In this document: piece after piece, positions 37,301-43,768 of the stretch
Numbering within the stretch: position 1 is the stretch's first letter
Layout: each line of letters starts with the position of its first letter
Assembly: GCA_902826615.1 (NCBI GenBank)
Contig: CADEFN010000002.1
Coordinates: 62,001-126,000, forward strand
DNA from: an uncultured Gemmatimonadota bacterium
GTDB lineage: Bacteria; Gemmatimonadota; Gemmatimonadetes; Gemmatimonadales; Gemmatimonadaceae
Reading direction: 5' to 3'
DNA length: 64,000 bases
Notes under the pieces: model-generated
Told to the model about the DNA's origin: nothing
Databases searched by the model: none
Seen by the model: the letters and a program-made list of their open reading frames with translations, nothing else
Made by a program: the position numbers and the translations under genes

Positions 37301-37452
37301 CCGTCGAGCTGAATGTTGACGCTCGACAACGGCTGCTGACTCGTGGAGTCGACGACCCGCCCCGAGATGCTTCCTGTGGCCTGCGCCGCGATTTGCGACG
37401 CTGAGACCACACCGCCGACCAGGGCGGCTAACAGACATCGGGTGAATGCCAT
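34348..37452 (-). CDS. SusC/RagA-family TonB-dependent receptor (second pair)
   Basis: 1,034 residues from the ATG at 37452, which has GGAGA 8 nt upstream; an earlier in-frame start would lie before the promoter leader and is rejected. A signal peptide ends at SQIAAQA. The regulatory-like beta-sandwich (GSISGRVVDSTSQQPLSSVNI), plug (IRIRGGTSISASNEPLYVIDGVP) and ISVLKDASATAIYGARGANGVV signature are all present, and the barrel ends in NFTGGFRFTF. It should import a ligand with the SusD at 32720. A sigma70-like promoter and a possible operator lie in the leader. No CGTTAGGC octamer occurs anywhere in this gene. Confidence 0.95.
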   Translation of the reverse strand: MAFTRCLLAALVGGVVSASQIAAQATGSISGRVVDSTSQQPLSSVNIQLDGTQRGTQSRIDGGFLLSDVPAGLQRLKVSRLGYRPVTTEVNVTAGGSTNVNISIAAVAANLTAVVVTGYGTQRKEAITGAVAAIDAQEANVGVINNANGLLAGRVAGVNLTLNSGEPGAGAQIRIRGGTSISASNEPLYVIDGVPIQNDQTEATGIGIGGGAALARSPLNLLNPSDIASISVLKDASATAIYGARGANGVVLIETRKGRSGTSQMEYEVFGAAAKTANSLEVLTGSEYRNFIQQQITAGALPASRLGDLGNADTDWEDALMRTGFTQNHNLSFSGGTQNTTYRASVNYQDQQGVVISNGFKRYQARLNANHEALAGGKLRIGVNLTTSRMDNDYMPFENTGGFEGGVLANMLIFNPTRPIYQTANGISSFYELGTGRQSARNPVAMANQVLDEAQTNRYLGNIQVSYSLLPSLTAQLNLGTDRSGSLRQTYLPRQSPVGAEFGGRARQVERNLSNVNLQSVLTWAPKLPSFIPGDEFEVVGGYEFAKFDNGEFGAEGRNFTTDLFSFNNLGGGGDLTPPFSFQEESRLVSFFGRANYGIKNKYFLTGVLRRDGSSRFGAGNKWAMFPAVSASWRLSEEGFMKGKTPFSDLRLRAGYGIQGNQAVAPYSSLILLEPNNGARYPFGNTVVTGVVPTRNANPNLKWEQTAQTSVAIDYAFASNRFSGTIEYYQKSTEDLLLTVSVPQPALVSTRLENVGSLKNSGLEATIEGNVFNKGEFSLGAGLVLAVERNEVEDLGGRNFITTSSVSGQGQSGQNAQRIIPGQPLGTFFGPQFVGVNAAGKQEFAKYTVTRDAQGRETSRVRSGVTTTPGGDDFTIIGNANPSFSLGLRSNANWKKFDASWLWRAEQGRDVFNNTALVYANKANVLTNRNLLKSALSEKDALSEPAIYSSRWIEDGSFFRLQNITVGYTFRLPGNVMRGASARAFLSGDNLLLFTPYTGYDPEVFVDAGLASRGVDYLTYPRARNFTGGFRFTF

Positions 37453-37537
37453 GCGATTGCTCTCCAGATAAAACCTGTGAAAGGGACGACGGTGGTGCGG
37501 GTCCTGCAGGGGCACTGCCACTTGCTGTGTACCTTTA

Positions 37538-37559
37538 GCGTTGCGAAACAGCGAAACGC
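37538..37559 (-). promoter_or_regulatory. Possible operator in SusC leader
   Basis: An imperfect dyad with outer arms GCGTT / AAACGC and an internal direct repeat of GCGAAAC lies about 16-37 bp downstream of the predicted transcription start of the SusC gene. Its position would suit a roadblock operator for the adjacent LacI regulator. The match to the other LacI-type sites is weak. Confidence 0.35.
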
Positions 37560-37581
37560 CCGGGCCACGGGCGGTGAGACG

Positions 37582-37609
37582 ATTATAGGAGGTCAACGGC
37601 GTAAGACAA
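37582..37609 (-). promoter_or_regulatory. Sigma70-type promoter for SusC-SusD
   Basis: On the minus strand TTGTCT (37609-37604) is followed after 16 nt by TATAAT (37587-37582), a perfect -10 box. Transcription would begin near 37575, leaving a leader of about 120 nt before the SusC ATG. Confidence 0.7.
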
Positions 37610-37835
37610 GCTGTGACACGACGTTGGCAGACTCTACCATCGGACTGCAGTCATAGGCGTTTGCCCGACGTCGGCCCTGCACCAGCCTCAGCCGCTGGCC
37701 CAGCTAAACACTTTCACAACGGCACCAGTTCCGGTGTACCTGCCACGCCGCACGCCACCAGTCGGCACAGGGGCCCCAGCCGGTGATCCACGTCTTTCAC
37801 CAGTCCAGCGCCGCTCCGCAGGCCGTCCAGCGTGG

Positions 37836-38002
37836 CTTGTTTCCGAAACAAGTTCCGCAAACGTACGTTGCACTATCCGTATTTTTACCACATGGTAACG
37901 GCAACGTGTTGCCGTTTCGCGGCCATTTGATAGCTGCAAACGTGATATTGCGCAAGCGAATTCGGTGCAATTAGTTGCGCAATCGGTTGCGCAAACGATT
38001 AC
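37836..38002. promoter_or_regulatory. Cluster of palindromic operator-like sites upstream of lacI gene
   Basis: Within 167 bp there are: CTTGTTTC-C-GAAACAAG (37836-37852); GCAAACGTACGTTGC (37857-37871); TTACCA-CA-TGGTAA (37885-37898); the perfect 18-mer ACGGCAACGTGTTGCCGT (37898-37915); and three copies of TTGCGCAA at 37948, 37975 and 37987, the last continuing into GCGCAAACGATTAC. Most have the central CG or alternating arms of LacI-family operators. They lie just before the LacI-family gene and could serve autoregulation and control of the divergent SusC promoter. The remainder of 37453-38028 has no gene. Confidence 0.65.
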
Positions 38003-38028
38003 GCTGAACTGCCCCCACGACCGCCTCA

Positions 38029-39063
38029 ATGCCAGGAACTCGCGTCACACTCAAGGACATCGCCAAGCGGCTGGGACTCTCCATGCCCACGGTCTCGCGA
38101 GCCCTCGCCGACCATCCCGACATCAGCGCCGCGACTAAAGAACGCGTGCGGGAGGTGGCGCAGGCACTGCACTACATCCCCAACTATCGCGCACGCTACC
38201 TCCGCGCCAAGCACTCCCGGCTCATCGCCCTCATCGTGCCGGAGATGAACACCTTCTTCGTCCCGGCCATGATCGCCGGCATCAACCGGGTCGTACAGCA
38301 GAACGACTATTCACTCATTGTCTTCCAGTCCGACAACTCCATCGTCCAGGAACGGCGGCTCGTCGAGTACTGCACCCATCTCTCCGCCGACGGCGTCCTC
38401 ATCGTCCTCTCCTCCGAAACCTCGGACCTCGCGCACCTCGAAACACTGCGCGAGGTGGGAATCCCCGTCGTCCTGCTCGACAAAACGATCGAAACCACCC
38501 GCCATTCCACCGTCACCATCGATGACCAGGAAGTCGGGCGAGAGGCCGCCAACTACCTGATCGAACGCGGCCACACCCGATCGGTCGGGATCTTCGGTGA
38601 TCAGCGGCAACGGATCAGCTCCCTTCGGCTTAAGGGTTTCAAGCGGGCGCACGCCGAACAGGGCATCCCTCTCGCCGAATCACAGGTCCTGCGCATCACC
38701 ATGCTCGATGAACTCGGCGAGCAGCTGGAGCAGGCCTTTGCCCGGCACCCGGACCTCACGGCCATCTTCACCATGACCGATGAGTTGCTGGTCTTCACGC
38801 ATCACCTGCTCATGCGCCGCGGGACCCGCATTCCCGAGGAAGTGTCGCTGCTGGCCATCAGCGATGGCCTGGCCCCCACCTTCTTGCACCCCAATGTGAC
38901 GCACCTGCGCCATTCGGGCGGCGAGGTCGGTGAGCGAACCGCGCACTTCCTCATCGGCCTCATCGAGCACAATTCGGACGCCATGATGGATGTGCGTATC
39001 CGCACCACCCTGGTGGAGCTGGGCTCGGTGACTACACGAACACAGCGCCCCGCTCGTCGCTGA
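38029..39063 (+). CDS. LacI-family transcriptional regulator
   Basis: 344 residues. The N-terminal helix-turn-helix TLKDIAKRLGLSMPTVSRALADH at residues 4-26 is complete (described here in parts: TLKDIAKRLGLS then MPTVSRALADH), followed by the hinge helix region NYRARYLRAKHSRLIALIV and a periplasmic-binding-protein-like sensor domain through ILAISDG-like LLAISDGLAPTFLHP. It should repress nearby sugar genes until a sugar ligand binds. It is divergent from SusC and 20 bp upstream of a glycosidase-like gene. Operator-like sites surround its promoter and a related one precedes malQ. Confidence 0.93.
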   Translation: MPGTRVTLKDIAKRLGLSMPTVSRALADHPDISAATKERVREVAQALHYIPNYRARYLRAKHSRLIALIVPEMNTFFVPAMIAGINRVVQQNDYSLIVFQSDNSIVQERRLVEYCTHLSADGVLIVLSSETSDLAHLETLREVGIPVVLLDKTIETTRHSTVTIDDQEVGREAANYLIERGHTRSVGIFGDQRQRISSLRLKGFKRAHAEQGIPLAESQVLRITMLDELGEQLEQAFARHPDLTAIFTMTDELLVFTHHLLMRRGTRIPEEVSLLAISDGLAPTFLHPNVTHLRHSGGEVGERTAHFLIGLIEHNSDAMMDVRIRTTLVELGSVTTRTQRPARR

Positions 39064-39083
39064 CCCCCGACTCACCGTCCCTC

Positions 39084-41528
39084 ATGCTTCTCGCTTCACT
39101 GGTCCTTCTCGCACAACTCGCGGTCACCCAGCGCGTCGCGCCTCCGGTGCTGGTCTTTCCGGAAGCCGGCCTGGATGATCCCGCCGCCTATCGCGGATAC
39201 CAGACCCGCTTCTATCGCGATGCCGCGCGAAACACCGTCCAGGCATACCTCGATGAGCGCGAGGGGCGGGTCGTGAATGTGTGGGCCAACGCCGAGAACG
39301 AAAGCATGGCGTTCTCGATTCGCGCGACGAACGGAGGTGCGACCACACTCGCATGGGGCGCTGCCCCCGGGACCATCGGGCAACGAGGACGTCAACGCAC
39401 GGTGACCTACCCGATTGTTGCAGGATCGTCCTCCGTGACCCTCGGATGGTTCCTCCTCGGCAGCATGCGGGTGGAGCGGGATGTGCTGTATCAGCGGCTG
39501 CATGCCCGTCCGTATGGCAGCCCGCGCTACGAGGTCCCTGAGTATCGGCTGCTCCTCCAGGCGCTGGACCGGCTGGATGCCGCCACGCGCGCCTCGCATC
39601 TGCGGCATCTCGGCGCCAGCGACATTGCCACGCTCGAATCACGCCTGCAGCCGAGCTTTGTGGTGAACGAATCGCCCACCCGGTGGGCGTTGCGTGTCGT
39701 CCAGCCCTCCATTGATGCGCGTGACACCATCACCGTCGAGGTTCGCGTAGACCCGCGACGTGTCACGACTGTTCGTGGCGGTGACTCCCTGACCCTAGCG
39801 GCACGCACGGGCGCGGTCGTCCCGATGGAGATCACCATCTCCACAACCACGGCGGCACTCACGCCGCTGGCGCGCACCGAAATCTTCACGAGCGAATTCC
39901 TGCGTTTTCTCGCGTCCGCACGCGCCGATGGGGCACGCCGCGGTGGGGCGGCCTCGATCCATGCGCGCTGGCTGGAGCGGCAGGTCCGTGGGGTCGAGCT
40001 CCTCTCGTCGCGCCAGAAGCTGATGGCGGGGATGCCGACGTATGCCACCTACTTCGGGCGCGACATGTTCATGAGTGCGCTCATGATGCGCCCCATCCTG
40101 CGCCCCGAGATGTCGGAGTTCGTGATCGCCGCTGCCCTGCGCAAGCTTTCGCCTACGGGCGAAGTGAGTCATGAGGAAGCGTTAGGCGGACAGGCGGTGC
40201 GGGAAACCGCCGTCGACTACGCGCGGCTGGTGGACAGCGCCGTGGCGGCCACCACCCGTGGTGACATGACCACGGCACGACAGCGACTGAGCGACGCCGA
40301 CACCACACTGCGGCACTACCGCCGACCGCGCGAGAACTACCACATGGTCGATGACGAGCTGCAGCTCCCGCTGATGGCGGGGCGCTGGCTGTCTGATCAG
40401 GCGGTTACGGCGGCGCGCAAACGGGCCTTTCTGCTGGATTCGTCCGATGGCCAGGGTCCCCGGTTGCGGCAGCTGCTTCGCGAATTTGCCGTCGTGGCAC
40501 GCATGACCCGGCCGTACGCCGAGCGTCCTGGAACCTCCACACTCATCGGCTTCGCCCCGCGTGACGCTACACGCTGGGCGGCCAGCAGCTGGCGTGACAG
40601 CGGCGTGGGATACGCAAACGGCCGCTACGCCATGGACGTGAACGCGATATGGGCGCCTGAGGCCCTCGCGGCCATCCGGTCGAGCCTGGAAACCCTGCGC
40701 GCGCTTGGCTGGACGACCGATGCCCTCACCCGCCTTGCCCCCGACGCCATGGTGCCATCAGCGTTAGGCGCGTGGGTGAACGACTCCACCGCCCTCGACG
40801 CCGCCATCACCACCTGGCGTGGCGCCTGGAAACACTTCGAGGTGCGCCATGCCGCCGCGGAGGTGAAGCGTGCAGTGACGGCCCGCCTGGCCGCGATGCC
40901 CGTCGCTGAGCGCAGTCATTGGGAGGGCGTCCTTGCCCGCACAGGCGCCGATCGCGATTCCCTGATTTTCGAGGCCCTCGCCCTCGATGCCAGCGGTCAC
41001 CCGATCAGTGTGGCCCACAGCGACGCCGCCACCAGACTCTTTCTTGTGAGTCCCGATGTACGCAACCCGGATGACCGGGCCCGCGTACTGAACGATGTGC
41101 GTCTCTTCGTACGGGCCTACCCGGTGGGGTTGATGGTTGATGGTGTGGGCCCGGTTGTGGCAAACGATGCCTATGCCACACCCGACGTCTGGAAAGCATT
41201 CGTCGACGATCCCTACCACGGCCCGCGTGTGGTGTGGGGCCGCGAGGTGCATCTCTTCCTCGAGGGCGTGGCCGCCACGGTAGCAGCCGCCGAGCGTGCA
41301 CCGGTGCAAGATGCGGCACTGCGTGCCTTTGCGGCCGAGCTGCGGAGCGCAATGGATCGTGTGGCGGGCGAGGTGGAAGCGTCGGGGTTCCGGAACGAGC
41401 TCTGGAGTTACGACTTTCCGGAGGGACGCCCGCGACCGGTGCGGTACGGATCGGGGGGAGACATTCAGCTGTGGAGCACCACCGACCTGGTCGTGCAGTT
41501 CTTGCGCGCGCGTCTGGACAACCGCTGA
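39084..41528 (+). CDS. Secreted glycosidase-like (alpha/alpha)6-barrel protein
   Basis: 814 residues with a short N-terminal hydrophobic signal (MLLASLVLLAQLAVTQ). The first ~270 residues look beta-rich. From about residue 310 onward, TYATYFGRDMFMSALMM, HMVDDELQLPLMAG, GYANGRYAMDVNAIWAPEA and the C-terminal FRNELWSYDFPEG resemble six-hairpin glycosidases and glycogen-debranching-type barrels. The acidic residues in FGRDMF and VDDELQ are candidates for catalysis. I cannot name a CAZy family. It follows the LacI gene by 20 bp and is probably cotranscribed. Two octamers (40180, 40762) encode Ala-Leu-Gly. Confidence 0.6.
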   Translation: MLLASLVLLAQLAVTQRVAPPVLVFPEAGLDDPAAYRGYQTRFYRDAARNTVQAYLDEREGRVVNVWANAENESMAFSIRATNGGATTLAWGAAPGTIGQRGRQRTVTYPIVAGSSSVTLGWFLLGSMRVERDVLYQRLHARPYGSPRYEVPEYRLLLQALDRLDAATRASHLRHLGASDIATLESRLQPSFVVNESPTRWALRVVQPSIDARDTITVEVRVDPRRVTTVRGGDSLTLAARTGAVVPMEITISTTTAALTPLARTEIFTSEFLRFLASARADGARRGGAASIHARWLERQVRGVELLSSRQKLMAGMPTYATYFGRDMFMSALMMRPILRPEMSEFVIAAALRKLSPTGEVSHEEALGGQAVRETAVDYARLVDSAVAATTRGDMTTARQRLSDADTTLRHYRRPRENYHMVDDELQLPLMAGRWLSDQAVTAARKRAFLLDSSDGQGPRLRQLLREFAVVARMTRPYAERPGTSTLIGFAPRDATRWAASSWRDSGVGYANGRYAMDVNAIWAPEALAAIRSSLETLRALGWTTDALTRLAPDAMVPSALGAWVNDSTALDAAITTWRGAWKHFEVRHAAAEVKRAVTARLAAMPVAERSHWEGVLARTGADRDSLIFEALALDASGHPISVAHSDAATRLFLVSPDVRNPDDRARVLNDVRLFVRAYPVGLMVDGVGPVVANDAYATPDVWKAFVDDPYHGPRVVWGREVHLFLEGVAATVAAAERAPVQDAALRAFAAELRSAMDRVAGEVEASGFRNELWSYDFPEGRPRPVRYGSGGDIQLWSTTDLVVQFLRARLDNR

Positions 41529-41540
41529 GCCCTACACGCC

Positions 41541-41575
41541 GAAAGAAAGAGGGGCAGGCTGGTGGCCTGCCCCTC
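41541..41575 (-). terminator. Terminator between convergent glycosidase-like and HNH genes
   Basis: An 11-bp perfect stem with a 5-nt loop spans 41549-41575. On the minus strand TTTCTTTC follows, so it ends the HNH transcript; on the plus strand it lies 20 bp after the glycosidase-like stop and may act in both directions. Confidence 0.8.
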
Positions 41576-41582
41576 GTGTGGT

Positions 41583-42164
41583 CTACCGCGCCGTGTGAGT
41601 GCGCCGTTCGACGCCCTGCAGCTGTCGCAATGTTTCTGCGCCGTAGAACATGCGAATGTACCGCGCCTGCGTGGGGGTGAGGCGACGCACCGCCCAGCTG
41701 AGATGGACAAAGTGCGGCTCCACGGGAGCGTGCATCGGATGCATCCCGATTTCACTCGGCAGCCGGTTGGACTTGCGCGTGTTACAGGGCGAGCACGCCG
41801 TCACCACATTGGTCCACTCGTTTGTGCCACCGCGCGAGATGGGAATCAGGTGATCGCGCGTGAGCGACTCCCGCGGCGGCAACTGATACGCCGTGCGGCC
41901 ACAGTACTGACAGGTGTACTCGTCACGCGCAAAAAGGAACGTGTTGGTCACCTGCCGGCGGAACTTCCGCGGCACATGGATGAACTTCGTCAGGCGGATC
42001 ACCGCCGGGCGTGGCATCGTCAAACGCTCCGAACGCACGACGCGCCCGGTCTCCGCTTCCACAATTTCCGCCTTGCCGTCGATGACCAGCCGCAAGGCGC
42101 GCTTGAGCGGAACCATGGTGAGTGGCTCGAACGAGGCGTTGAGGGCGAGGCAACCAACGATCAC
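41583..42164 (-). CDS. HNH endonuclease family protein
   Basis: 193 residues from a GTG at 42164; this start is chosen over an upstream ATG because AGGAGG lies 5 nt before it and the family begins with (L)ALNASFEPL. The zinc-binding CQYCGR and CSPCNTRK pairs flank the catalytic LTRDHLIPISRGG, the classical HNH layout. Such stand-alone HNH proteins are common in soil bacteria and are not clearly tied to restriction. Upstream (42165-42412) there is no gene that I can support. Confidence 0.88.
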   Translation of the reverse strand: MIVGCLALNASFEPLTMVPLKRALRLVIDGKAEIVEAETGRVVRSERLTMPRPAVIRLTKFIHVPRKFRRQVTNTFLFARDEYTCQYCGRTAYQLPPRESLTRDHLIPISRGGTNEWTNVVTACSPCNTRKSNRLPSEIGMHPMHAPVEPHFVHLSWAVRRLTPTQARYIRMFYGAETLRQLQGVERRTHTAR

Positions 42165-42412
42165 CGGGACCTCCTGTTCCCGAAATGAAAACTCCCGCCG
42201 GATGTCATCGGACGGGAGCCACGGAACCACACGAGACGACGGGACTACTGTGGACGCACCTGACCTGTGCGCCAGGGACCGACTGCACCGGTCTCCTGCT
42301 CCCCGATATGTGTGGTTGTGGCCCGATCCGCATGCTGTCTGTGCAATGGCGAGGGTCGAAGCTTGTAGTCTAGCAGCGTGAGGGGGGATTTCGGGAGTGG
42401 CGTAGCCCGGGA

Positions 42413-43768
42413 TCAGGGCTGCGTACCCGGGGTGTCACCGAGCTGTGACAACGCCGTCGCCGCCTCTCGCACGACACGCTGATCGGCCCGCACGTCGGCC
42501 AGCAGACCGCCATCGCGGACCAGCTCCCGTCCACCAACCATGGTCAGAATGGCGCGCCGTCCGCCGCGCGCGAAGACCAGGGCACTCTCGGGGGCATAGA
42601 CGGGGGTGTCTGCCACGTCATCAAGGGAAAAGGCAGCGAGGTCTGCCTGTTTACCGACTTCGAGGGTGCCGATCTGCGCGTCGAGGCCCAATGCGCGGGC
42701 ACCACCTAACGTGGCACACCGGAGCACCTCAGCCGCGGGGAGGGCGGCGGGGTCACCCAGCCGGATGCGTTGCTGAAAGACGGCGAGACGCGCGTCGTCG
42801 AGGAGGTCCATGCGGTTCCCGCTTGCCACCGAGTCGCTGCCCAGGCCCACCGCACTTCCCTGCGCGAGGAACTCGGTAATTGGGGCAATGCCGTGGCCGA
42901 GCTTGGCGTTGGAGGCCGGGCAATGCGCGACCGATGCACCGCTGTCACGGATGAGGTGCCGGTCACGTTCGTCAGCGTGGACCGCGTGAATCAGGAGCGC
43001 CCTGCTGTCGAGGACGCCGCAATCGGCCAGCAGCTGAATCGGAGAGCGGGCGCGCGGCTCCGCCGTGATCCCGCGACGTCGCCAGGCGTCACCAAACTCA
43101 CCGCTGCCTTGCGTCACGAGGTCGTGTTCGGCACGTCCCTCCGCCACATGCACCGTGATCGGGAGCCCCTCCTCGCGGGCGAGGGCGGCCGTCGCCCGAA
43201 AGAGGGCATCACTCACGGTGTAGGGTGCGTGCGGAGAGACCCCCAGACCGACACAGCTTGTCGTCTCTCCGCGCAATTCCGCGAGCCGAGCACGGAGCGC
43301 GAGAATGGCGTCGTCGCACTGCGCCGGGTCGGGCCCAAACACTTCGTGATAGACAATCCCCCGCACCTGCATGCCGCGCATGGCACCGAGCGAGAGACCC
43401 GAATCGCTCACATCCGCAAAGGTGGTCACGCCTGCCAGCAGTCCCTCGGCCAGGCCCACCCGTGCCGCCGCGACGCGACGCTCGGGCGACATCGCCGACG
43501 CACGAGATCGGGTGAGGCGGACGATCCACTCGCGAAAGGGCACATCCTCGAGGAACCCGCGCATGGCGGTGAGTTCGAGGTGGGCATGGGTGTTCACCAG
43601 GCCCGGCATGAGGGCGGCATTCCCCAGATCGATGCGGCGCCCTTCGGGTGCCTCTCCGGCGGGCCCCACCCAGATGATACGATCCCCCTCCACGGCGACG
43701 GCGCCCTGGGGAATCGGTTGACTAACGATTGGAAGAACCCAGCGCGCGCTGTAGACGCGCACACTCAT
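42413..43768 (-). CDS. Amidohydrolase of the SAH/MTA/chlorohydrolase deaminase family
   Basis: 451 residues starting within the PBP stop codon (ATGA overlap). The metal site begins with GLVNTHAHLELTAMRG (HxH), continues with PITVHVAEG and LIHAVHADE-type His residues, and ends with GLGSDSVAS (metal-binding Asp). This is the cytosine-deaminase-like/MtaD-SsnA group that removes amino groups from adenosine derivatives or related rings. The exact substrate is uncertain. The product closes with a beta-sandwich typical of the family (EVGKQADLAAFSLD). It is coupled to the peptidoglycan synthase, an association without obvious metabolic meaning. Confidence 0.85.
   Translation of the reverse strand: MSVRVYSARWVLPIVSQPIPQGAVAVEGDRIIWVGPAGEAPEGRRIDLGNAALMPGLVNTHAHLELTAMRGFLEDVPFREWIVRLTRSRASAMSPERRVAAARVGLAEGLLAGVTTFADVSDSGLSLGAMRGMQVRGIVYHEVFGPDPAQCDDAILALRARLAELRGETTSCVGLGVSPHAPYTVSDALFRATAALAREEGLPITVHVAEGRAEHDLVTQGSGEFGDAWRRRGITAEPRARSPIQLLADCGVLDSRALLIHAVHADERDRHLIRDSGASVAHCPASNAKLGHGIAPITEFLAQGSAVGLGSDSVASGNRMDLLDDARLAVFQQRIRLGDPAALPAAEVLRCATLGGARALGLDAQIGTLEVGKQADLAAFSLDDVADTPVYAPESALVFARGGRRAILTMVGGRELVRDGGLLADVRADQRVVREAATALSQLGDTPGTQP

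Noticed and set aside
42165-42412. Possible tRNA or small gene upstream of HNH
   Set aside because: No cloverleaf, CCA end or supported reading frame could be found in this 248-bp stretch.
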